Shown: one piece after another, positions 53,862 through 60,810 of the stretch
Layout: every line of letters begins with the position of its first letter
Numbering within the stretch: the first letter of the stretch is position 1
Source: Stenotrophomonas lactitubi
GTDB taxonomy: Bacteria > Pseudomonadota > Gammaproteobacteria > Xanthomonadales > Xanthomonadaceae
Assembly (NCBI RefSeq): GCF_002803515.1
Contig: NZ_PHQX01000001.1
Location: 1,984,001 to 2,048,000, forward strand
Reading direction: 5' to 3'
Length of the DNA stretch: 64,000 nt
Translations under genes and position numbers: made by a program
The notes under the pieces: model-generated
What the model was told of the DNA's origin: nothing
The model's database searches: none
The model's input: only the letters and a program-made list of their open reading frames with translations

Positions 53862-53918
53862 TGATCCGCCCTCATCATCCTGGAAGAGACCGCTGCCCCA
53901 TGGTCAGCGGCGCATGTG

Positions 53919-54503
53919 TCAGTACGATAAACATCCTGCGGAAATCCGCTGTTCCTGCAGCCGATCACCCACGCGGCGTGCATTGGCCACGCAGGCAGCG
54001 TCCAGCAGCGACGACGGAATACGCGCAAGCGTGTCGTCCACGCAGCGGTGCAGCAGTGGCGTGGCGCACGCCTGCAGCAGGCGCATGCACTGCAGGGGCG
54101 ACCAGGCCATGCCATGGTCGAAGCCGATGAACTGCCGATACACTTGGTGATAGCGAAGATCGTCGTGCAGGCGTTGCACGCTGGCGGGAGCGCGCAGTGC
54201 GACCAGCAGCACCGCACGCTGCACCATGCGCACCTCCCCGTACTCCTGCGCAAGACTGGCCATGGCCGATTCCGGCCACGGCTGCAGGCGCGCGTCCAGC
54301 GCCTGCCGCAGCAGCATCAACGGATGGCCGCTGGCATCCAACGCTGACCACCTTGCGGCGTCGGCCCAGGCATTGCTGGACAGCATCCACACCCACGGCT
54401 GTCCGTAGCGCTGCACATTCACGGGTGCATGCCGTGCCTGCTCCAGCGACTGGCTCAGGTGGCGATCCAGCTCCAGCATGCTGATCCTGCGACTGTCGGT
54501 CAT
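53919..54503 (-). CDS. Phd-like protein with C-terminal helical domain (1)
   Basis: 194 residues. The N-terminal 55 residues (ISMLELDRHLSQSLEQARHA, PVNVQRYGQPWVWMLSS) follow the Phd/YefM fold as in the other two Phd-like proteins here. The remaining 130 residues are helical (MVQRAVLLVALRAPASVQRL, VYRQFIGFDHGMAWSPLQCM) and shared in outline with the next gene, including an HDD/HDH-x-RYH-type segment (DDLRYHQVYRQF vs DHVRYHRLWHWF). No toxin gene is adjacent. It may be a regulator of the secretion island, comparable to PhdA. Confidence 0.68.
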   Translation of the reverse strand: MTDSRRISMLELDRHLSQSLEQARHAPVNVQRYGQPWVWMLSSNAWADAARWSALDASGHPLMLLRQALDARLQPWPESAMASLAQEYGEVRMVQRAVLLVALRAPASVQRLHDDLRYHQVYRQFIGFDHGMAWSPLQCMRLLQACATPLLHRCVDDTLARIPSSLLDAACVANARRVGDRLQEQRISAGCLSY

Positions 54504-54622
54504 CGGCGTCGCCTGCGCTCCGCGACGCGGGAGCGTCGTACTCTGCAGAAGACGTCAGCAAGGCAGCCGAAGCGACAGCACGAATGCGATGTTGAGCAGT
54601 GCGTGGCAGCATCGCGGGAATG

Positions 54623-55174
54623 TCACCGCAGCGTCATCCGCCTGCAGGCTTCCAGGTCCAGGCGCGGAGCATCGCCGCCACAGCGTCGGGCCAACACAGC
54701 AACGTCGCTGCGCTGTGCGAATGCGGCCAGTGCGTGCATCGCATCCGGGTCATCCAACAGTGCCGCCATCGAGGCCTGCAGCAACGGCAGCTGCCATCCC
54801 TCCATCTGCGCATCGCTGGCGGCCACGAACCAGTGCCACAACCGGTGGTAGCGCACGTGATCGTGAAGCGCCGCAAGACCCTCGATGCCATGCATCGCCA
54901 TCAACAGCAGCGCGCGCGCCAGTGCAGCGGCAGGCAACGTTCCCGATTCCGAAAGCGGCAGCGCCTGCCGCTGCAACCGCAACAGCATCGCCAGCGGATG
55001 GTCCTGCGGCTCGAATTCCAGCAGCACCGCCTGCTGTCGCCACTGCAGGTCGGACACCACGCAGACCCACGGCGCGCCGTAGCGGTGCACCATCAACGGC
55101 CGGCGCTGGGTGGTTTCCAGCAGCGCCGACAGATTCCGGCGCAGATCCAACACACCGATGGTCTCGTTGCGCAT
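54623..55174 (-). CDS. Phd-like protein with C-terminal helical domain (2)
   Basis: 183 residues from the ATG at 55174, which has GAGAGG upstream; an ATG five codons earlier (55189) is an alternative. N-terminal Phd-like part: IGVLDLRRNLSALLETTQRR, PLMVHRYGAPWVCVVSD. The helical C-terminal part (ALARALLLMAMHGIEGLAAL, HDHVRYHRLWHWFVAASDAQ) parallels the previous gene, so the two are tandem paralogues. Lies between the FecR-like gene and gspG. Confidence 0.68.
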   Translation of the reverse strand: MRNETIGVLDLRRNLSALLETTQRRPLMVHRYGAPWVCVVSDLQWRQQAVLLEFEPQDHPLAMLLRLQRQALPLSESGTLPAAALARALLLMAMHGIEGLAALHDHVRYHRLWHWFVAASDAQMEGWQLPLLQASMAALLDDPDAMHALAAFAQRSDVAVLARRCGGDAPRLDLEACRRMTLR

Positions 55175-55227
55175 CCTTGGCCTCTCCATGCATGCAGCGG
55201 CCGTGCGCGTCGCGCGCAGCCAGGGTC

Positions 55228-56208
55228 TTACCCCAAGACGGCAATTCCACCGGGAAAGCGACGCAGGCCGAGCGACATCGTCTGCCCGAGCTGCTCCAGC
55301 GCAGCATCCGGATCATCGATGCGGAAGCGGCCGCTGACCGGGGCGCGCGCCAGTGCCGATTCGCCCAGCAGCACCTTGCCGCGCCGGTAGCGGTTGATCT
55401 CGGCCACCACCTCACGCAGCGGCGCGCGGCGGAACACCAGCATGCCTTCGGTCCAGGCGCTGACTTCGGCCGCCACCGCTTCGGCCACCACGCCGCTGAG
55501 GCGCTCGTCATACACCGTCTGCTGGCCGGCCTGCAGCTGCAGGCGACCCTGCGGATGCTCGATGCGAACGCTGCCGCGCAGGCAGGTCACACGCACCTGG
55601 CCGTCGGTGTTGCGCACATCCAGGCGTGCTGCGCCCTCGTCGGCTACAAGGCAGCCCGGCCCGGCAAACAGTGCCAGGCGGGTCCCCGCTGCGGCGTCGA
55701 TCGCCGCCTGTCCCTGCACCAGCTCGAAGCCCTCACCCTGCGCGTCGCTGCGCCGGCGCAGGCTGCTCTGCGTATCCAGTTCGATCTTCAGATGCGGCGT
55801 CGGCGCAATCAGCAGCCGCTCGCCGGTACCGGTATGGAAATCGGCCGTCATCGCCGTCACCGAAGGCCACAGGCCCAACGACGGGTGCAGCGCAGCCACC
55901 ACGGCCAGGCTCGCAGGTGCCGCCACCGCCGCCCCCAGGAATGCGCGCCGGCTCCAGCGTTGCGCCGGGGTTGCCGCCTGCGGCTGGCGTGCGGCGGCAG
56001 GCAGCTGCTCGCCGGCCAGGCGTACCTGTTCCCATTGCCGCTTCGCGCGGGCAAAGGCCTGCCGGTGGCCGGGGTCGGCCTCGCACCATTGGCGGAATTT
56101 CCTGCCATCGGCCGCCGTGGCCTCGCCCGAGGTCAACCGCACCACCCACGCATGGGCCTGGCGCTCCACGGCGTCGAGCGGGCGGTGCGGTTGATCGTCA
56201 GCGTCCAT
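55228..56208 (-). CDS. FecR/VreR-like sigma regulator with twin-arginine motif
   Basis: 326-residue regulator. Cytoplasmic FecR_N part (WVVRLTSGEATAADGRKFRQ, WCEADPGHRQAFARAKRQWE), then WSRRAFLGAAVAAPASLAVV, where SRRAFLG is a Tat-type twin-arginine motif ahead of the membrane helix, as described for FecR proteins. Periplasmic FecR domain: HLKIELDTQSSLRRRS, GQAAIDAAAGTRLALFAGPG; C-terminal STN-like end (SGRFRIDDPDAALEQLGQTM). Third gene of the signalling operon, corresponding in order to VreR of P. aeruginosa. Confidence 0.9.
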   Translation of the reverse strand: MDADDQPHRPLDAVERQAHAWVVRLTSGEATAADGRKFRQWCEADPGHRQAFARAKRQWEQVRLAGEQLPAAARQPQAATPAQRWSRRAFLGAAVAAPASLAVVAALHPSLGLWPSVTAMTADFHTGTGERLLIAPTPHLKIELDTQSSLRRRSDAQGEGFELVQGQAAIDAAAGTRLALFAGPGCLVADEGAARLDVRNTDGQVRVTCLRGSVRIEHPQGRLQLQAGQQTVYDERLSGVVAEAVAAEVSAWTEGMLVFRRAPLREVVAEINRYRRGKVLLGESALARAPVSGRFRIDDPDAALEQLGQTMSLGLRRFPGGIAVLG

Positions 56209-56277
56209 GAGGGCTCTTGCCGTCCCCGCACGCTGCGGGGTTCTGCTCGGCGTCAAAGTGTAGACGGATGCCGTGCC

Positions 56278-56808
56278 TCAGAACCGCACCTGCCGCCCCT
56301 GCCCACTGCGTTCGGCCAGGTAATCCTGTGCGGCTTTCAGCTCACGCTGCACCAGCCGCAGCGACACGCCCAGGTGCTCGGCCACATCGCGCTGCTGCAG
56401 GCCGTCCACGCGGATCGCCAGCAATATCCGGCGGCGGCGCTCAGGCATCCGCTGCAGCAGGCCGACCATGTCTTCCAGCGCCATCTCCTGCTCGGCCGCC
56501 TGTGCCGGCCCCGGGCCGGGATCGGCCATGTCCATCAACGTATCCACTTCTTCCAGGCTCAGCAGGCGATGGTCGGCGCGCTGGCGGTCGATCACGGTGT
56601 TCATCGCCATGCGCAGCAGATACGCCGCAGGGTTCTGCACCGGGTCCAGGCGGTGTCGACGCGTGCTCAGGCGCATCCAGGTGTCCTGCAGCGCGTCGCC
56701 GGCCAGCTCTTCCGAGCCCAGCTTGCGCACCAGCCGGCGCTTCAGTTCGTCGTAGGCGCCCAGCAGATGGTCCATCAGGTCTACCGCCCCAGCCGTGCTG
56801 TTGCTCAT
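56278..56808 (-). CDS. ECF sigma factor, VreI/FecI-like
   Basis: 176-residue sigma factor starting at the ATG at 56808 (AAGGAA upstream). Region 2: LKRRLVRKLGSEELAGDALQ, DTWMRLSTRRHRLD, NPAAYLLRMAMNTVIDRQRA; region 4: MPERRRRILLAIRVDGLQQR, DVAEHLGVSLRLVQRELKAA. Located between the STN-TonB protein and FecR, as vreI lies between vreA and vreR. Predicted to transcribe genes of the adjacent secretion island. Confidence 0.92.
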   Translation of the reverse strand: MSNSTAGAVDLMDHLLGAYDELKRRLVRKLGSEELAGDALQDTWMRLSTRRHRLDPVQNPAAYLLRMAMNTVIDRQRADHRLLSLEEVDTLMDMADPGPGPAQAAEQEMALEDMVGLLQRMPERRRRILLAIRVDGLQQRDVAEHLGVSLRLVQRELKAAQDYLAERSGQGRQVRF

Positions 56809-56824
56809 GTTCGATTCCTTGACG

Positions 56825-57505
56825 TCATGGTTGGGGCGGGCGCCGGCCACAGTCGTGGCCCGCGCTGGAAGGACGGATCTGCAGGGTCACCGGCTGCGGC
56901 AGCGCAGCAGCATCGGCGCCCAGCCGCAGGGCCTGCATCGCCTGCAGAAGGCGCGCATCGCGGCGTGCGCTGCCACTGCCGGCAAGCAGTTCGGGTTCCT
57001 GCACCTGGCCATCGTTGGCAATGCGGAAGCGCAGCGTCGCCGCATAGGCTCCCGGCGCCAGGTCAGGATCGCCACAGAAAGCGGTGCGCAGCCGTTGCTG
57101 CAGGTCGCCGAAGCGGCGACGCTGCCCCAGGTCGGCGGCCACATCGGTCAGGGAGGATCCGGTGGCCGCGTGTGCACCGCGGCGCAGCACCACGCGTTGT
57201 GCACCGATCAGCTCGGCTTCGACACCCGTGTCCTGCAGCACCACCTGCAACGCCTGCAGCGGCGGCAGGCTGGCCTGCAGCGGATGGCTGCTGCGGCCCG
57301 TGCCGAGATCGCCGGGATACATCACCGACCACCCACTGACGACACTGAAGCGCTCGACCGCCTGTTCAAGCGGTTGCGCGGGAATGTCATAGGAACGGAT
57401 GTCGTCCTGTGCGGCAGCAGCGAAGGCGAACAGCAACCCGGCGGCGGCGGCCACCCTCCAACGTCTGATCGCATGCTGTCCATTCAGCCCCCTGACGTAG
57501 AACAC
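56825..57505 (-). CDS. VreA-like periplasmic STN-TonB signalling protein
   Basis: 226 residues from a GTG at 57505 that has GAGG six bases ahead; no in-frame ATG lies near the signal peptide (RWRVAAAAGLLFAFAAAAQD). Residues about 35-110 are a secretin/TonB short N-terminal (STN) domain (YDIPAQPLEQAVERFSVVSG, LQASLPPLQALQVVLQDTGV). Residues about 130-212 are a TonB C-terminal-like domain (ATLRFRIANDGQVQEPELLA). There is no plug or barrel, so it is not a receptor; STN plus TonB-like domain is exactly the VreA layout. First gene of the trio with the sigma factor and FecR. Confidence 0.85.
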   Translation of the reverse strand: MFYVRGLNGQHAIRRWRVAAAAGLLFAFAAAAQDDIRSYDIPAQPLEQAVERFSVVSGWSVMYPGDLGTGRSSHPLQASLPPLQALQVVLQDTGVEAELIGAQRVVLRRGAHAATGSSLTDVAADLGQRRRFGDLQQRLRTAFCGDPDLAPGAYAATLRFRIANDGQVQEPELLAGSGSARRDARLLQAMQALRLGADAAALPQPVTLQIRPSSAGHDCGRRPPQP

Positions 57506-57607
57506 ATGACCCTCGGCAGCGACATCAGCTGCAGCGGCGGAGCGCGGTGCGACCAGGTGGGTCGACCTGCACACGGCCGGCAAGCGGGTCAAACCGTAGC
57601 GGCGTCA

Positions 57608-57625
57608 CGTGTCATTGCGATGACG
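57608..57625 (-). promoter_or_regulatory. Candidate PhoB box upstream of the VreA-like gene
   Basis: The minus strand reads CCGTCATCGCAATGACAC: half-sites CCGTCAT and ATGACAC, spaced by four bases, match the CTGTCAT/CTGTCAC consensus at 11 of 14 positions; the spacer is not A/T rich. The same bases form an inverted repeat GTCAT-TGCG-ATGAC, so another regulator is possible. Confidence 0.35.
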
Positions 57626-57654
57626 GCGGCGCGCAGGGGACGCGCCGGGCCGGT

Positions 57655-58119
57655 TCAGACCGGCAGTTCAGTGGTCTGCTTGATCCGCTGCATGGGGATT
57701 TCGGTCTTGGTGTTCTGCACCCCGGCGATGCGGTTCAGGTGCTGTATCTGGAACTGCCGGTACGCGTCGAGGTCGGCCACCGCCACCCGCAGCAGGAAGT
57801 CACAGTCGCCAGCCATCAGATGGCATTCAAGTACTTCCGGGAAGGACTTGATGCTGTTGATGAAGTGATTGGTGGTGTCTTCGTCCTGGCCGCGCAGCCA
57901 GACACGGACGAACACGGTGAACCCCCGTCCGATCCTCGCCGCATTCAGCAGGGCCACGTAGCGATCGATGTAGCCGCCCTCTTCCAACAGGCGAACCCGG
58001 CGCAGGCAGGCCGACGGCGAGAGCCCCACCTGGCGGGACAGCTCCAGGTTCTGCAGGCGACCATCGCGCTGCAGGGCGTCCAGGATGCGACGATCCAGGT
58101 TGTCGAGCTGGTACTGCAT
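57655..58119 (-). CDS. Lrp/AsnC-family transcriptional regulator
   Basis: 154-residue feast/famine regulator from the ATG at 58119 with AAGGAG upstream. Winged HTH in residues 1-60 (LDNLDRRILDALQRDGRLQN, LELSRQVGLSPSACLRRVRL) and an RAM ligand-binding domain (VLECHLMAGDCDFLLRVAVA). It is divergent from azlCD, so by analogy with Lrp-AzlB and BCAA exporters it probably controls branched-chain amino acid export. Confidence 0.93.
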   Translation of the reverse strand: MQYQLDNLDRRILDALQRDGRLQNLELSRQVGLSPSACLRRVRLLEEGGYIDRYVALLNAARIGRGFTVFVRVWLRGQDEDTTNHFINSIKSFPEVLECHLMAGDCDFLLRVAVADLDAYRQFQIQHLNRIAGVQNTKTEIPMQRIKQTTELPV

Positions 58120-58243
58120 GGAATTCCACTCCTTGACCGGATCACCGCATGATATTGCACATTCGGCCGAACCAATGGCATCAACGCAACCCGATTTCGT
58201 GATCGGACCGTTAGCATGGGTCACCCCCACTCGTTGTTGATCC

Positions 58244-58978
58244 ATGGACGCCCGAACCACCCTGCCCCTGCCTGATCCCGCCTGCGACACCGCACCACGC
58301 GCCGAGTTCCTGCGCGGCCTGCGCGCCGCCGTACCGGTGATGATCGGCTTCATTCCCTTTGCCCTGGTGCTCGGCGCCCAGGCCGCGCAGAAGGGCCTGT
58401 CGGCGCTGGAAGTGCCGCTGATGACCGGCCTCAACTTCGCTGGCGGGTCTGAATTCGCCGCGGTCGAACTGTGGACCTCGCCGCCGCACATCGCGCTGAT
58501 CGTGGCGATCACCGCGCTGGTCAACAGCCGCCACCTGTTGATGGGCGCCAGCCTGGCACCGTTGCTGCAGCACCTGCCGCGCCGTCGCGTGCTGCCGGCG
58601 CTGTTCTTCATGTGCGATGAAAGCTGGGCACTGGGCGTGGCCGATGCGCGCCGTCGCGCACTGGGCTTCAGCCTGGCCTACTACCTCGGCGTATCGGCCG
58701 GCCTGTACACCGTGTGGGTGCTGTGCACCGCGCTGGGCGCGATCGTCGGCCCGCTGCTCGGCGACATCCATGCCTACGGCTTCGACATGGCCTTCCCCGC
58801 CGTGTTCCTGGTGCTGCTGCGTGGCATGTGGCAAGGCATGCGCGCCGCCCGGCCATGGCTGGTCAGCCTGGTGGTGGCAGCGGGCACCTACCTGCTGGTG
58901 CCCGGCGCCTGGTACGTGGCCAGCGGCGCGCTGGCCGGCCTTGCTGCCGCCTGGCTGCTGGCGGAGGACGCGGCATGA
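58244..58978 (+). CDS. azlC: AzlC family branched-chain amino acid exporter, large subunit
   Basis: 244-residue inner-membrane protein. Blocks FLRGLRAAVPVMIGFIPFAL, GLNFAGGSEFAAVELW and NSRHLLMGASLAPLL are the AzlC signatures; about six membrane segments. Stop overlaps the azlD start (ATGA). Pair acts as a YgaZH-type exporter of valine and related amino acids or analogues. Confidence 0.92.
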   Translation: MDARTTLPLPDPACDTAPRAEFLRGLRAAVPVMIGFIPFALVLGAQAAQKGLSALEVPLMTGLNFAGGSEFAAVELWTSPPHIALIVAITALVNSRHLLMGASLAPLLQHLPRRRVLPALFFMCDESWALGVADARRRALGFSLAYYLGVSAGLYTVWVLCTALGAIVGPLLGDIHAYGFDMAFPAVFLVLLRGMWQGMRAARPWLVSLVVAAGTYLLVPGAWYVASGALAGLAAAWLLAEDAA

Positions 58979-59289
58979 TCTTCAACGGCCTGATCCACTG
59001 GACCTCGGTGCTGACCATCATCCTGATGGCTGCCGCCACCTATCTCACCCGCATCATCGGTTTTCTCGCGCTGCGCAACCGCACCCTGAGCAAGCGCGCG
59101 GTAACGGTGATGGAAGCCGCCCCGGGCTGCGTGCTGATCTCGGTGATCGCCCCGGACTTCGTGGCCGACAAGCCGGCCGACCTGGCCGCGCTGGCCATCA
59201 CGTTACTGGCGGCCACGCGGCTGTCGATGCTGCCGACGGTGCTGATCGGCGTGGTATCGGCGGGGGTGCTGCGGTATGTGATGGGGTGA
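58975..59289 (+). CDS. azlD: AzlD family branched-chain amino acid exporter, small subunit
   Basis: 104-residue membrane protein (MIFNGLIHWTSVLTIILMAA, TYLTRIIGFLALRNR, GCVLISVIAPDFV), the small partner of AzlC (YgaH-like). Start overlaps the azlC stop, so the two are translationally coupled. Confidence 0.9.
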   Translation: MIFNGLIHWTSVLTIILMAAATYLTRIIGFLALRNRTLSKRAVTVMEAAPGCVLISVIAPDFVADKPADLAALAITLLAATRLSMLPTVLIGVVSAGVLRYVMG

Positions 59290-59406
59290 GCGGCAGAGGA
59301 CAACCCGCGCCGACAGTCAGCCTCCAGATGCAACACGTCTGATTGTGCGTGCGCCGGGGCGTCTGCAAGGATGCATCCACCGCCTTGGAAGGGTGATCTC
59401 CTGCAG

Positions 59407-60234
59407 ATGGAATCCTGGTTGCGGCACACCACAGGCGCAGCAGCGTTGCTGCTCTGCACCAGTGCGTGCAATACCCTCGATACTCCCCCGCGCGATAGTG
59501 TCGGCGCGGACGGAGCGTTTGCGACGCTCCTGCGCGGCAACGCCTCCCAGCTGAGCGTTGGCACCGCGTCGGTGTTGCCCGGCCAGGAGAGTTCCGAACA
59601 GACGACGCGCTCGCATACTTGCCAACTGGAAACAATCGCAGTGGTGGTGCGCTGGGTCGAACCCAGCCTATCCGCTGGGCAGGCCGTGAATCTATGCACT
59701 GCCGCCGCCCACGCGGCGCGGCAACCGCTCCACGGCGCAGACCTGAACGATACGCCGGTCCGCTATCAGGTCACGATCGTCAGCGACGGTGGCGGCATCT
59801 GGCAACAGCCCGCCAGGCCGGCACGACCAGAACTGGTGGTGGCGTTCTGGTTTCCCGCCGGCGACGATGCCGATGCACTGCGCGAGCGCGTGATCTCCAC
59901 CACCGCGCACGAATTCCACCATATCGCCACCGCGATGGCAGGCCAGCGTCGATGGGGCGCGCACCGGGAACCGGAGGCATACCTCGCCGGGGCATGTGCG
60001 CTGCTGGCGATTGAAGGTGAGCTTCGGCGCGAACAGCTTCCCGGCCGCCATGATCCCCGCGCTGACAGCCTGCTGCCGGCGGCTGCACGCCGCTCTGGAA
60101 ATGCCGGCAACGCGATCGGCCGGTCGTTGCAGGCATTCTTCAGCGGTGATCATATGCAACGCGATGACGAAGACGGGCGCGCACTGCTGCGGTACTGCCA
60201 GCAGAGCATCGGATTCCCCGGCATCGCCCGCTAG
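59407..60234 (+). CDS. Putative lipoprotein with HExxH metallopeptidase-like motif
   Basis: 275 residues from the ATG at 59407, preceded by a purine-rich site; an ATG at 59371 is an alternative. Signal segment HTTGAAALLLCTSAC with Cys as probable lipidated residue. TTAHEFHHIATAMAGQRRWG contains HEFHH, a HExxH zinc motif, and EPEAYLAGACALLAIEGELR could supply the third ligand Glu. A Cys pair (C84 region and C110 region) may form a disulfide. I do not recognise the family; it resembles uncharacterised zincin-fold lipoproteins. Monocistronic. Confidence 0.72.
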   Translation: MESWLRHTTGAAALLLCTSACNTLDTPPRDSVGADGAFATLLRGNASQLSVGTASVLPGQESSEQTTRSHTCQLETIAVVVRWVEPSLSAGQAVNLCTAAAHAARQPLHGADLNDTPVRYQVTIVSDGGGIWQQPARPARPELVVAFWFPAGDDADALRERVISTTAHEFHHIATAMAGQRRWGAHREPEAYLAGACALLAIEGELRREQLPGRHDPRADSLLPAAARRSGNAGNAIGRSLQAFFSGDHMQRDDEDGRALLRYCQQSIGFPGIAR

Positions 60235-60290
60235 CGCCGCCCCTTCGCCCCCCCTGCGACAGCCGGTCGCAGCCCCCTCCCGGCGCACGC

Positions 60291-60304
60291 TTGACCTATA
60301 TCAA
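60291..60304 (+). promoter_or_regulatory. FNR/Anr-type box
   Basis: TTGACCTATATCAA matches TTGAT-N4-ATCAA with one mismatch, 78 bases upstream of the PAS protein ATG. Suggests induction at low oxygen. Confidence 0.7.
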
Positions 60305-60381
60305 TCCGCCCACCGCCACGGGCGCGTATCTCTATGCAGGAACCCAATACGCCGGCGTCACCGGCATCCAAAGGACCTGCG

Positions 60382-60810
60382 ATGAGCTACACCCCCGACA
60401 ACGCCCAGCTGCTCAACGCCATGCAGAACGTGATGGTGATCTCCACCACCGACCTGCAGGGCAACATCACCTATGCCAACGACCTGTTCTGCACGCTCAC
60501 CGGGTTCGCGCGCGAGGAACTGATCGGCCAGCCGCACAGCATCGTCCGCCATCCGGACGTGCCCAAGGCCGTCTACAAGGATATGTGGGACACCATCAAG
60601 GCCGGCAAGACCTGGACCGGCATCGTGCCGAACCTGGGCAAGGGCGGCGTGCTCTACGTGGTCGACACCACCGTGCAGCCGCTGTTCGATGCCGAGGGCA
60701 ACATCACCTCGTACATCAGCATCCGCCGCGTGGTGAACGACCTGATGCAGAACTACGACCTGGTCGAGTTCAGCAAGGAAAAGTTCGACGACTTCTACGA
60801 GGCTGCGTGA
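60382..60810 (+). CDS. Stand-alone PAS-domain protein, Aer-like
   Basis: 142-residue soluble protein made of one PAS domain. TDLQGNITYANDLFCTLTGF, LIGQPHSIVRHPDVPKAVYK, DMWDTIKAGKTWTGIVPNLG are close to the FAD-binding PAS of the aerotaxis receptor Aer. There is no HAMP or methyl-accepting region. AAAGGA precedes the ATG. Its stop overlaps the start of a diflavin reductase gene, so the two proteins are made together, behind an FNR-type box; an FAD redox sensor fed by the reductase is an attractive inference. Confidence 0.88.
   Translation: MSYTPDNAQLLNAMQNVMVISTTDLQGNITYANDLFCTLTGFAREELIGQPHSIVRHPDVPKAVYKDMWDTIKAGKTWTGIVPNLGKGGVLYVVDTTVQPLFDAEGNITSYISIRRVVNDLMQNYDLVEFSKEKFDDFYEAA

Noticed and set aside
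54478..57339. 953-codon open frame on the plus strand
   Set aside because: Antisense to the Phd-like, FecR and sigma genes, Arg/Pro/Ala-rich without domains.
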